Below, piece after piece: positions 32,997 through 42,853 of a stretch of 64,000 nt of DNA (the stretch's first letter is position 1; each line of letters starts with the position of its first letter). The stretch comes from Nitrospira sp. Its GTDB lineage: Bacteria > Nitrospirota > Nitrospiria > Nitrospirales > Nitrospiraceae. Location of the stretch: positions 1-64,000 of the forward strand of contig JARFPM010000005.1 of assembly GCA_030444405.1 (NCBI GenBank), written 5' to 3'. Made by a program: the position numbers and the translations under genes. The notes under the pieces were generated by a model. It ran no database searches. It had not been told where the DNA came from and saw nothing but the letters and a program-made list of their open reading frames with translations.

Positions 32997-34067
32997 CTAT
33001 CGCCTCTTGCTGTTCAAGTCGGAGTCTCCGATAGAGGCACCGACTCCTCGTCGTGAAAGTGTGGAAGTTCCTTCACGATTTTGCACGCTGTCGACCTCGA
33101 ACCCGATGCTGCTAGGCATGGTGGTGTCTTGTATATCCGTCCCTGGCCGATGGGGGAGTTGGCTGTCGTGAACATCCTCCCCTCTTCGCGGACGAAGCGA
33201 TTCCCCAACGTTGCTATAGGGAGATACCGAGGCTCCGATGTCCGCACCGAAGTTGGAATTCAACTTGGTATCTTCGATGTCTCCACCAATTCGTGAGCGC
33301 AAGGTCGTGTCTTGAATCTCCATCCCGGTCGGTGCCGATGATGGCGGCCTTCTTGCTTTGAACTCTCTCTTGATCGCCTCTTCTTCATCTTGGATCTGCG
33401 CTTTGGCCCGCCCGCTGCTTTCGTAGTCGACTTCGTTGAGACCTTGCTGTGCCTCGTTCAATTTGTCCAAGCGTCCCTTAAGTCGAAACAGATCTGCGCG
33501 CGCATGTGCGACTGTCCCGACAATTTCGCTGAGCGTGAATTGTCGAGCAAACGTGCCGAGCTTCGGGCCTCGTGCAGCGCCGCCGCCCAACCCCCCGCTT
33601 CCAGACCCAACACCAAATCCAGCGGAATTGAAAATGCCTTTTTGTTGTACGGCTTTGAGGATGTGGTTGGCTTCATCGATCAAATCGACGATTTCTGCGG
33701 CCGCGCTGTTGTCGATCAAGCAGCACGAGACGAACGTCCGATAGCGATCTGAAAATTTTGTGGCTGCATTCTGCAATTCCACGATCTTTATCGGATCGCG
33801 GTCGGGGAGTTCGAACCCCTGTTGGCGTGCACGTTCCCTGAAAGATTCTGCCGTCTGTTGATCGTAGAGTGGCTCACAACCAGAGCTCTTCTTGGTTGAA
33901 ATCTGCTGGTCGGGCGTCTTGTTCGAGCACCAATAGACCGGTGCCGGTTGGTTGAGAGGATTATCAGGATTGAAGTCCTTCGCATCGGCCTGTGCTACCC
34001 AGAGAAACAGAACGATGAGGAACAGGAACGGTCTTGTGTATGAGGAAACTAAACACCATTCACCCAT
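32997..34067 (-). CDS. Exported protein with C-terminal 13-residue repeats
   Basis: A 356-residue protein with a signal peptide ending 'VAQADA'. A central part has a small Gly-rich stretch ('GFGVGSGSGGLGGG') and a charged helical region. The last 110 residues are an imperfect 13-residue repeat with the pattern G-x-[DE]-[IV]-x-[DG]-[ST]-x-[LM]-x-[SH]: 'GMEIQDTTLRSRI', 'GGDIEDTKLNSNF', 'GEDVHDSQLPHRP', 'GTDIQDTTMPSSI', ending 'GASIGDSDLNSKRR'. The repeat period suggests an extended beta or solenoid structure. Convergent with the BNR lipoprotein gene. Family not recognised. Confidence 0.65.
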   Translation of the reverse strand: MGEWCLVSSYTRPFLFLIVLFLWVAQADAKDFNPDNPLNQPAPVYWCSNKTPDQQISTKKSSGCEPLYDQQTAESFRERARQQGFELPDRDPIKIVELQNAATKFSDRYRTFVSCCLIDNSAAAEIVDLIDEANHILKAVQQKGIFNSAGFGVGSGSGGLGGGAARGPKLGTFARQFTLSEIVGTVAHARADLFRLKGRLDKLNEAQQGLNEVDYESSGRAKAQIQDEEEAIKREFKARRPPSSAPTGMEIQDTTLRSRIGGDIEDTKLNSNFGADIGASVSPYSNVGESLRPRRGEDVHDSQLPHRPGTDIQDTTMPSSIGFEVDSVQNREGTSTLSRRGVGASIGDSDLNSKRR

Positions 34068-34266
34068 GAGGCCATTCTCTAATTGAAATCCCTTGAAGTC
34101 AACGAAACTCTACGAGTTGATGGACTAGGAAAGTATCGGTAACCATCATAGGAGATATGTATGCAACGGAAGACATTGATTGACTACGGGATCCCCTGCT
34201 ACCTGTGGCGGTATATTCCCTCTCCTGCACTTGATTTAGTAGTCCGCTAAGTTACTGAAAAGTCTG

Positions 34267-34294
34267 TTGACAACCAAAAATGCGAGAGTATACT
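34267..34294 (+). promoter_or_regulatory. Strong sigma70 promoter of the division/wall cluster
   Basis: A perfect TTGACA (34267-34272) and TATACT (34289-34294) are 16 bases apart, 29 bases before the GTG start of rsmH. This is the best promoter match ahead of the long plus-strand cluster. Confidence 0.75.
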
Positions 34295-34323
34295 TCGTCT
34301 CGTGTGGGGAAAAGTGGTAGCGA

Positions 34324-35256
34324 GTGGGTAATAATATTGAGAACGAAAATTTGCATGTCTCAGTACTTGGCCAGGAAGTATGCAGTTGGCTAATTTCTGA
34401 ACGATCAGAGACTATTTTGGATTGTACGGTGGGATATGGTGGGCATGCAGAAATGCTTCTAGCAGCTAGTCCAGCAAGAACAACGGTCATAGGGCTAGAC
34501 CAGGATTCCCGGGCCATCGATTTCTGTCGGCGGCGCTTGAATCGATTTGGAGACCGTATTGTGTTGCGACAAGGAAATTATCGGGACTTGAAGTCGCATC
34601 TTGCTGAAATGGGTATCGCGAGAGTCGATGGTGTGCTGTTTGATTTTGGGGTCTCATCTCCACAGTTGGATGATCCCTCGCGAGGTTTCAGTTTTCAGCA
34701 AGAAGGTCCACTTGATATGCGCATGGACCAAACGATCGGAAAAACTGCGGCCGAACTGGTGAACTGCAGTCCTGAACACGAGCTCGCGGACATAATCTTT
34801 CAGTATGGAGAGGAGCGATATGCCAGGCGGATTGCTCGAGCAATCGTGCAGGAAAGGCAATGTCGTCCAGTCGAGACAACGGGAACGCTCGTTTCCATCA
34901 TCGCTCGGTCTGTACCAGCGTCATACCGTCATAGACGGATTCATTGTGCAACGCGGACATTTCAGGCGCTTCGCATTGCGGTGAACCAAGAGCTGGATTT
35001 CTTGGAGTCGTCGCTTCGAGATGCATCCGAAGTGTTGGCTTCGGGGGGAAGAATCTGCGCGATCTCCTTTCATTCTCTCGAAGATCGTATCGTGAAGCAT
35101 ACATTCCGGTCCCTCTCGCAAGGGCCGGAACCGACCCTTGCGACACTTACCAAGAAACCGGTCCTTCCTTCTCAGGCGGAGTGTGAAGCGAATCCTCGAT
35201 CGCGAAGCGCTAAATTACGAGTCGCTGAACGTCAACCGAAGATGGGGCTATTATGA
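34324..35256 (+). CDS. rsmH: 16S rRNA (cytosine1402-N4)-methyltransferase
   Basis: A 310-residue Rossmann methyltransferase of the RsmH/MraW family: 'ILDCTVGYGGHAEMLL', 'VIGLDQDSRAI', 'GVLFDFGVSSPQLDDPSRGFSF' region and 'SFHSLEDRIVK'. It methylates the ribosomal decoding centre using AdoMet. The first gene of the cluster here; its usual upstream partner mraZ is not present. The GTG at 34324 is taken. It overlaps ftsL by four bases. Confidence 0.95.
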   Translation: MGNNIENENLHVSVLGQEVCSWLISERSETILDCTVGYGGHAEMLLAASPARTTVIGLDQDSRAIDFCRRRLNRFGDRIVLRQGNYRDLKSHLAEMGIARVDGVLFDFGVSSPQLDDPSRGFSFQQEGPLDMRMDQTIGKTAAELVNCSPEHELADIIFQYGEERYARRIARAIVQERQCRPVETTGTLVSIIARSVPASYRHRRIHCATRTFQALRIAVNQELDFLESSLRDASEVLASGGRICAISFHSLEDRIVKHTFRSLSQGPEPTLATLTKKPVLPSQAECEANPRSRSAKLRVAERQPKMGLL

Positions 35257-35585
35257 AGACCCTCACCGTTTTTCTAGGACTCTGTCTCGTGTTCGTGTTT
35301 GTGTGGGAGCGTGTAGACGTGGTTCGGATCGGTTACCAGATCGAGCGGCTGAAGCGTGACAAGACGGTGTTGGAACGTCAACGGGATGAGCTCCGCGTCA
35401 AGTTTTCCGCACTGAGTGCCTCAGACCGAATCGCGAAATTGGCGACCGAAAAACTCGGGATGAGTCTCCCTCAGCAAGGGCAGATCATTGTGGTTCAGTC
35501 CAGACCAAGTGGTGTCTATCCCTCAGATGTTGCGCCGGTTGAGCTGAAAGTCGCCAAGAATGATCTTCCGATCGGGAGGTTCTAG
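35253..35585 (+). CDS. ftsL: Cell division protein FtsL-like
   Basis: A 110-residue bitopic protein: a short N-terminus, one membrane helix ('LTVFLGLCLVFVFVWE') and a periplasmic coiled coil ('YQIERLKRDKTVLERQRDEL'). FtsL proteins diverge strongly, so identity rests on size, topology and position between rsmH and ftsI. It joins FtsB and FtsQ in the divisome. Start overlaps rsmH (ATGA) and its stop overlaps the start of ftsI (TAGTG). Confidence 0.85.
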   Translation: MKTLTVFLGLCLVFVFVWERVDVVRIGYQIERLKRDKTVLERQRDELRVKFSALSASDRIAKLATEKLGMSLPQQGQIIVVQSRPSGVYPSDVAPVELKVAKNDLPIGRF

Positions 35586-37303
35586 TGGCCGGTTCCTTTT
35601 CTCGCGGTCGTCAGTACGCCCTGTTGCTGCTGTTGCTATGTGGTTTTGGAGTGGTTCTGTTTCGATTGGTCACATTGCAAGTGTTGCAAGCGGCGGAACT
35701 CTCGGTCAAAGCGGATCGACAGCATCAAAAGACGGTATCCCTGGAAGGGGCGCGCGGCACTATTGTCGACCGACATGGCAAGATTCTGGCGATGAATGTA
35801 GAAGTGCCATCCGCATTCGGAGTTCCAAACGCAGTAGATAGCCCTCTCGCGACCGCTCGGCAGTTGTCGCCGATTTTGCGTGTGAGGACCGATGAGTTGG
35901 AACGAAAACTTCGACAGAACCGGAGTTTCGTATGGTTGGCTCGAAAGTTGGATCCTGAGCAGGGTCGTCGACTCGATCGTTTGGCACTTGATGGAATCGG
36001 GGTTGTGATGGAAGGGAGGAGATTCTACCCAAAAGGGTCGCTTCTGGCTCATGTGTTGGGTTTTTCGGGAATGGACGGTGAGGGATTGGAAGGTCTAGAG
36101 CATCGCTACGAATCATTCTTACGTGGTGAGAAGTGGATGATGGTGCTGCAGCGTGATGCCTTGGGGCGCACGGTGTTTCCTAAGGGAATGACGGAACGGA
36201 CTCCGACGCCCGGCCATAGCCTCACGCTTACGATCGATGAGGTAATTCAGTATATTGTTGAAAGAGAGCTTGAGGACGCGGTTGGTCGCGCACAGGCAAA
36301 GTCAGGAACGATGATTGTACTTGATCCAAAGACCGGAGCCGTTTTGGCTATGGCGGTTGGCCCGCGATTTGATCCCAATGCCGTGTCGGCTCTCAGTCCT
36401 GATCGCTGGCGAAACCGGGCGCTTATGGATGCCTATGAGCCAGGGTCCACCATGAAGGCGATGATGGCTGCGGCCGCAATTGAGGAACGAGTGGTAAGGC
36501 CGAATACGATGGTATTCGGAGAGCATGGTCATATGACAGTCGCAAACACCGTGATTCATGACCATGAACGCCTGGGATGGATCTCCTTTGCTCAGGTGAT
36601 CCAGAAGTCCAGCAACATTGGGGCTGCGAAGACAGGCATGGCGCTGGGGGAACAGCGGCTCTATCGATATCTCCAGGCATTTGGATTCGGACAGCGGACG
36701 GAGATCGATCTTCCAGGAGAGGGGGCAGGATTGGTGAGAAATCCAAAAGACTGGGGGCGCCGGTCAGTCGCGTCTATTTCCATGGGGCAAGAGATAGGTG
36801 TAACACCCCTTCAAATGGTAGCTGCAGTTGCGGCCATCGCAAACGGCGGCGTGTTGATGAAACCATACGTGGTTTCAGAAATACGAGATGCTGATGGTCA
36901 CATCCTTAGACAGGTACCTCCTCAAGCCAAGCGTCGAGTCATTTCTCCGGAAACGGCCCGCAGCGTAACGAAGATTCTTGAAGGTGTCATCACGGATGGC
37001 ACCGGGACGAAGGCGGCTATCCGAGGGTTCCGAGTGGCAGGCAAAACCGGTACGGCCCAAAAGTTCGACCCACGAACAGGCACCTATTCGTCCTCTCGAT
37101 TTGTTGCGTCTTTCACGGGGTACGTCCCCGCGGACAACCCGCAGCTTGCCATGATCGTGGTGATCGATGAACCTCAAGGTGATGTGTGGGGTGGGGCTGC
37201 CGCCGCGCCTGTGTTTAGTCGTGTCGGGGAACAGGTGTTAAGCTACTTAGGCGTGCCATCGAATGCGCCTGTCACCTTGGCAATGGCTTCGCGGCAATCG
37301 TGA
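35585..37303 (+). CDS. ftsI: Penicillin-binding protein, septal transpeptidase FtsI
   Basis: The 572-residue class B PBP has one N-terminal membrane helix, the dimerisation domain ('GARGTIVDRHGKILA') and a transpeptidase domain with all three active-site motifs: SxxK in 'EPGSTMKAM', SxN in 'KSSNIG' and KTG in 'VAGKTGTAQ'. It cross-links septal peptidoglycan together with FtsW. No PASTA domains. GTG start overlaps the ftsL stop by one base. Confidence 0.95.
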   Translation: MAGSFSRGRQYALLLLLLCGFGVVLFRLVTLQVLQAAELSVKADRQHQKTVSLEGARGTIVDRHGKILAMNVEVPSAFGVPNAVDSPLATARQLSPILRVRTDELERKLRQNRSFVWLARKLDPEQGRRLDRLALDGIGVVMEGRRFYPKGSLLAHVLGFSGMDGEGLEGLEHRYESFLRGEKWMMVLQRDALGRTVFPKGMTERTPTPGHSLTLTIDEVIQYIVERELEDAVGRAQAKSGTMIVLDPKTGAVLAMAVGPRFDPNAVSALSPDRWRNRALMDAYEPGSTMKAMMAAAAIEERVVRPNTMVFGEHGHMTVANTVIHDHERLGWISFAQVIQKSSNIGAAKTGMALGEQRLYRYLQAFGFGQRTEIDLPGEGAGLVRNPKDWGRRSVASISMGQEIGVTPLQMVAAVAAIANGGVLMKPYVVSEIRDADGHILRQVPPQAKRRVISPETARSVTKILEGVITDGTGTKAAIRGFRVAGKTGTAQKFDPRTGTYSSSRFVASFTGYVPADNPQLAMIVVIDEPQGDVWGGAAAAPVFSRVGEQVLSYLGVPSNAPVTLAMASRQS

Positions 37304-37315
37304 TCGTACTTAGAT

Positions 37316-38824
37316 ATGTCGATGACCTTCGCAACTCTGATTCAGGCGCTGGAAGGACAGGTGAGAGTACTTGATCGTCATGGAAATTTGGATGTGCCCA
37401 TCAACGCTATCACCGATGATTCTCGAGCAGTCTCGACCGGCAATCTCTTTGTAGCCGTAACCGGCGAACGGGTCGATGGGCATGAATTTATTCCGGCGGC
37501 AGTGAGAGGAGGCATGGCCGCATTGGTGTCGCAACAGCCGGTAAGTGGAGTGCCTCTTCCATTCGTCCGCGTTGATGACTCGAGAAGGGCGCTTGGTTTG
37601 CTGGGGAGCCGCTTTTATGGAGACCCCTCGTCGCATATGCGGATGATCGGCGTGACTGGGACGAACGGGAAAACCACCACGACGTATGTCTGCAAAGCGC
37701 TCCTGGAAGCACTGGGTAATTCAGTAGGGTTGATTGGAACCGTCGTTTATCAGATCGGTGAGCGCACGATGCCTGCAACCCACACGACACCTGGCTCTCT
37801 TGAACTGCAGCAGCTGCTTGCCAAGATGGTTGTCGGCGGGTGCGCAACTGCAGTGATGGAAGTGTCCTCTCACGCCCTGGCGCAGGATCGCACGAGCGGA
37901 TGCGAGTATGATGTGGCGGTTTTTTCGAATCTGACTCAGGATCATCTCGATTTTCATAAGACCATGGAGGAGTACTTTCAAGCGAAACTCAGGCTCTTTA
38001 CGGGATTGGAGGGAGGGGGCAAGGCGAATAAACGGGCGATCGTCAATATCGATGACCCCTATGGAAGTCGTATCGTCGAGCAAAGCTCTGTCCCAGTCTG
38101 GACCTATGCATTAAAGACCAAGGCGGATCTGCGTGCAGAAGCGGTACGGTTGTCTCTTCAGGGAACCACCTTTACCGCTGCGACTCCGGTCGGAAGCTTT
38201 CCGATCGAGAGTCACCTCGTGGGCGAGCACAATGTCTACAACTTACTAGCCGCCATCGGGGTGGCGCTACACGAAGGGGCTACATCTGCGCAAATTCGTG
38301 AGGCTGTGGCGAGGGTCATTAACGTGCCGGGACGGTTCGAGCGTGTGATGGCGGGCCAGTCGTTTACGGTGGCCGTGGATTACGCCCATACCGAAGACGC
38401 GCTGGTCCGATTGCTGACGGCGGCACAAACTCTGAAAACCGGGCGTATCATCACGGTCTTTGGGTGCGGTGGAGACCGCGACCGAGGCAAGAGGCCGAAG
38501 ATGGGAGAAGCAGCCGTGCGTTACAGCGACGTCGTGATATCCACCTCGGACAATCCGAGAACCGAGGACCCCCTCTCAATTCTGGAACAAGTTGAAGTCG
38601 GCGTGATCAAGGCGTTGCGGCAGCGGCCAGAGGTACAGTACCGAAAGGTGCCTGATCGGCGAGAAGCCATCGAAGAGGCGGTGCGGGAGGCCCAGAGTGG
38701 AGATATCGTTTTGATCGCCGGGAAAGGGCACGAGGACTACCAGATCATCGGCACGAAGAAGGTTCATTTCGACGACCGCGAGGTGGCGCGCAGCGCCATC
38801 GAACGGCTCGGAACCCGGGTCTAG
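37316..38824 (+). CDS. murE: UDP-MurNAc-tripeptide ligase (meso-DAP adding)
   Basis: A 502-residue Mur ligase: P-loop 'GVTGTNGKTTTT', carbamylated-lysine region 'EVSSHAL' and, near the C-terminus, 'DNPRTEDP', the motif that marks meso-diaminopimelate as the third amino acid. The protein adds mDAP to UDP-MurNAc-L-Ala-D-Glu in the cytoplasm. ATG 37316 follows ftsI by twelve bases. Confidence 0.96.
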   Translation: MSMTFATLIQALEGQVRVLDRHGNLDVPINAITDDSRAVSTGNLFVAVTGERVDGHEFIPAAVRGGMAALVSQQPVSGVPLPFVRVDDSRRALGLLGSRFYGDPSSHMRMIGVTGTNGKTTTTYVCKALLEALGNSVGLIGTVVYQIGERTMPATHTTPGSLELQQLLAKMVVGGCATAVMEVSSHALAQDRTSGCEYDVAVFSNLTQDHLDFHKTMEEYFQAKLRLFTGLEGGGKANKRAIVNIDDPYGSRIVEQSSVPVWTYALKTKADLRAEAVRLSLQGTTFTAATPVGSFPIESHLVGEHNVYNLLAAIGVALHEGATSAQIREAVARVINVPGRFERVMAGQSFTVAVDYAHTEDALVRLLTAAQTLKTGRIITVFGCGGDRDRGKRPKMGEAAVRYSDVVISTSDNPRTEDPLSILEQVEVGVIKALRQRPEVQYRKVPDRREAIEEAVREAQSGDIVLIAGKGHEDYQIIGTKKVHFDDREVARSAIERLGTRV

Positions 38825-38863
38825 CCCACGGGTGCAGGGGCCGGTCGGTGCACGGAAGCTCCA

Positions 38864-40312
38864 ATGACTCTATTTACCGTCGAAGAATTGCGGGAAGTAG
38901 TCAGCGCCAGAGTCTTGGCCGGTGAAGGGATCGGTTGGACTAAGCGCCGTATCCGGCGGATCAGCCTCGATACTCGATCTCTTCGACCGGGTGACCTCTT
39001 TCTCGCACTGCGAGGAGATCGATTCGACGGCCACGACTTTGTGGCCACGGCGTTGTCGCACGGAGCGGTTGGAGCGATCGTGCTCGATTCCTACGATGTG
39101 TCGGGGCTTGCCTTGAAGCGTGGCTCGAAGAGGACCCAGCCGTTTATCCTCGGTGTCAGCGATCCACTCTTTGCCTACCAGCAGCTGGCCGCGTATCACC
39201 GAAGCCGATTTCAAATTCCTGTCGTTGCGGTCACGGGAAGCAACGGCAAGACGACGACGAAGGAAATGGTCGCCAGTGTCATGGCTCATCGCTGGAAGAT
39301 CCTCAAGACCGAAGGCAACCTGAACAACCGTGTGGGCGTTCCGCAGACACTGCTCCACCTCAGCGATCGACACAAGGGGGCTGTCATCGAGATGGGAGTC
39401 GATAATCTCGGTCAGACTGCCAGGCTGTGTGAAATAGCCCGACCCACGATCGGGATCATTACGAATATCGGCCCGGACCACTTGGAATTTTTTGGCACTA
39501 TGGAGACATCGGCTCAAGCGAAGGCCGAGTTGCTCGATCTTCTTCCTCCTGATGGGACCGCTATCCTGAACGCCGATGATTCATATTACGACTATCTTGC
39601 TGCGCGAGCACGATGTCGTGTGGTGTCGTTCGGCTTTTCATCAAACGCCGACGTCCGTGCGATGGACGTAAAATCCGACGCGCGCAATCGGACGACCTTT
39701 CGTCTTTTGCTACCAGGAACAGTACGCCACGCCCTTGTTCATATTCGAGTCCAGGGGGATCACAACGTCACCAATGCGTTGGCAGCCGCAGCGGTCGGTT
39801 CTACCCTGGGCTTACCCGGTGGGGTGATCGCTCAGGGCCTGTCCCGTTTCCGGCCCGCGGCCATGCGTTCTCAGGTGCTGGTCAGTCAGGGCGTGAAATT
39901 GATCATCGACTGTTACAATGCCAATCCTGCCTCCATGAAAGCGGCGGTGCAGTTGCTTGCGCAAACGGGGGCGAAACGGAAAACAGTTGCCGTTCTTGGA
40001 GACATGCTGGAACTAGGTCCGAATGCCGCCCAGATGCACGAGGAGGTCGGCGCATTCTTAGCACGCCAAGGCATCGATCGACTCGTGGCTTGCGGCGTCT
40101 TAGGGGAGAGTCTCGCGAAAGGAGCGAAGCAGGCGGGATTGGATCCATCCCATATTCTGGAAGTGGTGGATGCACGCGCTGCCGCCTCCGCCGTGAAAAC
40201 GGTCGTAAAACCGGGTGATGTCGTGCTGATCAAAGCGTCGCGCGGCATGAAACTAGAGCTTGTCGCGGCCGCACTTCAAGGAGCAAAACGTACGAATAGG
40301 AAGGCTTCGTAA
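38864..40312 (+). CDS. murF: UDP-MurNAc-pentapeptide synthetase
   Basis: A 482-residue Mur ligase with 'VTGSNGKTTTKEM', 'NLNNRVGVPQTLL', 'EMGVDNLGQ' and 'DCYNANPASMKAA', all typical for MurF, which adds D-Ala-D-Ala. It lies 39 bases after murE and 14 bases before mraY. Confidence 0.96.
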   Translation: MTLFTVEELREVVSARVLAGEGIGWTKRRIRRISLDTRSLRPGDLFLALRGDRFDGHDFVATALSHGAVGAIVLDSYDVSGLALKRGSKRTQPFILGVSDPLFAYQQLAAYHRSRFQIPVVAVTGSNGKTTTKEMVASVMAHRWKILKTEGNLNNRVGVPQTLLHLSDRHKGAVIEMGVDNLGQTARLCEIARPTIGIITNIGPDHLEFFGTMETSAQAKAELLDLLPPDGTAILNADDSYYDYLAARARCRVVSFGFSSNADVRAMDVKSDARNRTTFRLLLPGTVRHALVHIRVQGDHNVTNALAAAAVGSTLGLPGGVIAQGLSRFRPAAMRSQVLVSQGVKLIIDCYNANPASMKAAVQLLAQTGAKRKTVAVLGDMLELGPNAAQMHEEVGAFLARQGIDRLVACGVLGESLAKGAKQAGLDPSHILEVVDARAAASAVKTVVKPGDVVLIKASRGMKLELVAAALQGAKRTNRKAS

Positions 40313-40326
40313 CGGTCGCCCAGGCT

Positions 40327-41403
40327 ATGCTGTATATCTGGCTCTATCCGCTCCATACAGAATTCTCGTTTCTGAATGTCTTTCGTTATCAGAGCTTTCG
40401 CATCATCTACGCTGCTGTCACGGCGTTCCTGATCGCGTTCGTGCTCGCGCCGTGGGTGATTCGCAAGCTTCAAGAAATCAAGCTGGGACAGCAGATACGT
40501 GACGATGGACCAAAGCGACATCTGGCCAAGAGTGGAACACCCACGATGGGCGGCATCCTCATCATCTTCGCGGTCGCGTTGTCGACGCTGCTCTGGGCCG
40601 ACATCTCACGCCCCCATATCTGGCTGGTTCTTGCAGCTACACTGGGGTTTTGCGCCATTGGGTTTGTGGACGACTATCTCAAATTCATCAAGGCACGATC
40701 GAAAGGGCTTTCGGCGTCGCAAAAGTTCACGGCTCAAATAGCCATCGCGCTCATCGTTGCGCTGATTTTGTACTCGTTGCCCGGCTACAACACGAAACTG
40801 AGTGTGCCGTTTTTCAAGAATTTCATGCCCGACTTGGGTTGGTTCTATGTTGTCTTTGCCGTTCTGGTGATCGTCGGAAGTTCCAATGCCGTCAACCTCA
40901 CTGATGGTCTTGACGGGTTGGCGATCGGTCCGGTGATGATTGCGGCATTAGCGTACACTGTGGTCGCCTACGTAACCGGTCACCGATTGATGTCGGAATA
41001 TCTCCTGATCCCGCATATCGACGGAGCTGGAGAGTTGGCGGTCTTTACGGCGGCCATCCTCGGTTCGAGTCTTGGGTTTCTTTGGTTCAACACCTATCCA
41101 GCCTCCGTCTTTATGGGAGATGTCGGTTCGCTCCCCCTTGGGGCGGCTCTTGGAACGGTTGCGGTCATCAGCAAGCACGAGTTGTTGTTGCTGATGGTTG
41201 GCGGTGTCTTCGTGATCGAGGCCGTCTCGGTCATCTTTCAAGTCGCTTCATACAAATCCCGAGGAAAGCGGATCTTTCTCATGGCTCCGATTCACCACCA
41301 TTTTGAGATGAAAGGCTGGGAAGAGCCGAAAGTCGTCGTGCGCCTGTGGATCATCGCCATTTTGCTGGCGCTATTGAGTTTGAGTACGCTCAAATTGAGG
41401 TGA
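40327..41403 (+). CDS. mraY: Phospho-MurNAc-pentapeptide translocase
   Basis: A 358-residue ten-helix membrane enzyme. '[10 protein letters not shown]', the DD motif '[16 protein letters not shown]', '[15 protein letters not shown]' and '[12 protein letters not shown]' identify MraY, which makes lipid I from UDP-MurNAc-pentapeptide and undecaprenyl phosphate. Its TGA overlaps the murD ATG. Confidence 0.97.
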   Translation: MLYIWLYPLHTEFSFLNVFRYQSFRIIYAAVTAFLIAFVLAPWVIRKLQEIKLGQQIRDDGPKRHLAKSGTPTMGGILIIFAVALSTLLWADISRPHIWLVLAATLGFCAIGFVDDYLKFIKARSKGLSASQKFTAQIAIALIVALILYSLPGYNTKLSVPFFKNFMPDLGWFYVVFAVLVIVGSSNAVNLTDGLDGLAIGPVMIAALAYTVVAYVTGHRLMSEYLLIPHIDGAGELAVFTAAILGSSLGFLWFNTYPASVFMGDVGSLPLGAALGTVAVISKHELLLLMVGGVFVIEAVSVIFQVASYKSRGKRIFLMAPIHHHFEMKGWEEPKVVVRLWIIAILLALLSLSTLKLR

Positions 41404-42818
41404 TGGGCATGGTGGGGACGGACACCACGCAGTTGGCAGGAGCTTGCGTCACAGTCGTGGGACTGGCGCGGAGCGGCGTAGCCGCTGCCCGCCTATTGCA
41501 GGAAGCCGGCGCATTGGTGACGGTGGCCGACCGGAAGAATCGGGGAGAGTTGCTCGGTGTGCTCGGATCTCTGGATCAGGCAGCGCCCCGTCTCGTGCTG
41601 GGCAGCGATTATGAATCGGCTCTCGAGACAGCCGACCTCGTCGTTATTAGTCCAGGGGTCCCCTATCGGTTGGAGGCCCTTGAACGTGTGCGTCGTCGAG
41701 GTGTGAAGGTTATCAGTGAGCTCGATCTCGCATCGCGGTTTCTTTCCGCTCCCATTCTGGCGTTGACCGGCACTAATGGGAAGAGCACGACGGTCACGCT
41801 GATCGGGAAGATGTTACAGGAGAGCGGAAAGCGGGTGTTCGTCGGCGGGAATCTCGGGACAGCGCTCAGTGAAGCTGCCGTACAATCGCTGCAAGCCACG
41901 AAGACGGGCCGTCCATGCCCTTACGACGCCGTAGTGGTGGAAGTGTCCAGCTTCCAACTGGAAACCGTCGAGCAGTTTCATCCATGGATTGCCGCGATTC
42001 TCAATGTGACGGTGGACCATCAGGATCGCTATGAGTCGATCGACGAATACATCGCGGCCAAGAACAGAATATTCGAGAATCAAACTCCGTCCGACTATGC
42101 TCTCTTCAATCTGGATGATTCGAGGGTGGCTCCTCTGCGGCGGAACGTGAGGGCCAGCAAACTCGGTTTCACCAGGACTCAGACATTGCCTTCCGATCTG
42201 GCAGGGGGAACCTATCTCGACGGAGATCGTATCATGACGACCATTGGAGGCCAGCCGCAGGAGATCGGTACGCGGAGAGAGGTCAAGATCATCGGCAATC
42301 ACAACATCGAAAACGTCATGGTGGCGGTAACCTATGCGCTCTTGAGCGGGTGCTCTCTCGATATCATCCGTCAGGTCCTCAAGGAGTTTCCGGGATTGGA
42401 ACATGCGTTGGAGGTCGTTCGTGAGCGGCGGGGCATACGGTTCATCAACGACTCCAAGGGTACCAACGTGGATGCGACACTCAAGGCATTGGAGAGTATC
42501 GACCAACCGATATGGCTTATCGCCGGTGGACGCGACAAGGGAGGGGATTTTTCTCGGTTAGCTTCCGCAATTCGTCGCAGGGTGAAGCGGCTCATTCTGA
42601 TCGGTGAAGCGGCTCCGCTGATTGCGAAGGCGATGGAAGGCTATCAGGCGGTTGAACGGGCTGACACATTGAAGCAGGCCGTTGAGTCGGCGGCATCGGG
42701 AGCGTGTATGGGTGAGGTGGTGTTGCTGTCGCCGGCCTGCGCGAGTTTCGACATGTTTGCCGATTATCAAGACCGAGGGCGGCAGTTTAAAGCTCTCGTG
42801 CAATCTTTGCCGGTATAA
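41403..42818 (+). CDS. murD: UDP-MurNAc-L-alanine:D-glutamate ligase
   Basis: From ATG 41403 (TGATG overlap with mraY) the product has 471 residues; ATG 41409 is an alternative, and the frame open to 41346 lies inside mraY. '[15 protein letters not shown]', '[11 protein letters not shown]', '[10 protein letters not shown]' and '[13 protein letters not shown]' identify MurD, which adds D-Glu. Confidence 0.95.
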   Translation: MGMVGTDTTQLAGACVTVVGLARSGVAAARLLQEAGALVTVADRKNRGELLGVLGSLDQAAPRLVLGSDYESALETADLVVISPGVPYRLEALERVRRRGVKVISELDLASRFLSAPILALTGTNGKSTTVTLIGKMLQESGKRVFVGGNLGTALSEAAVQSLQATKTGRPCPYDAVVVEVSSFQLETVEQFHPWIAAILNVTVDHQDRYESIDEYIAAKNRIFENQTPSDYALFNLDDSRVAPLRRNVRASKLGFTRTQTLPSDLAGGTYLDGDRIMTTIGGQPQEIGTRREVKIIGNHNIENVMVAVTYALLSGCSLDIIRQVLKEFPGLEHALEVVRERRGIRFINDSKGTNVDATLKALESIDQPIWLIAGGRDKGGDFSRLASAIRRRVKRLILIGEAAPLIAKAMEGYQAVERADTLKQAVESAASGACMGEVVLLSPACASFDMFADYQDRGRQFKALVQSLPV

Positions 42819-42853
42819 CAGGCGGCCAGGCAGAGGAGCATTGACGCTGGAAG

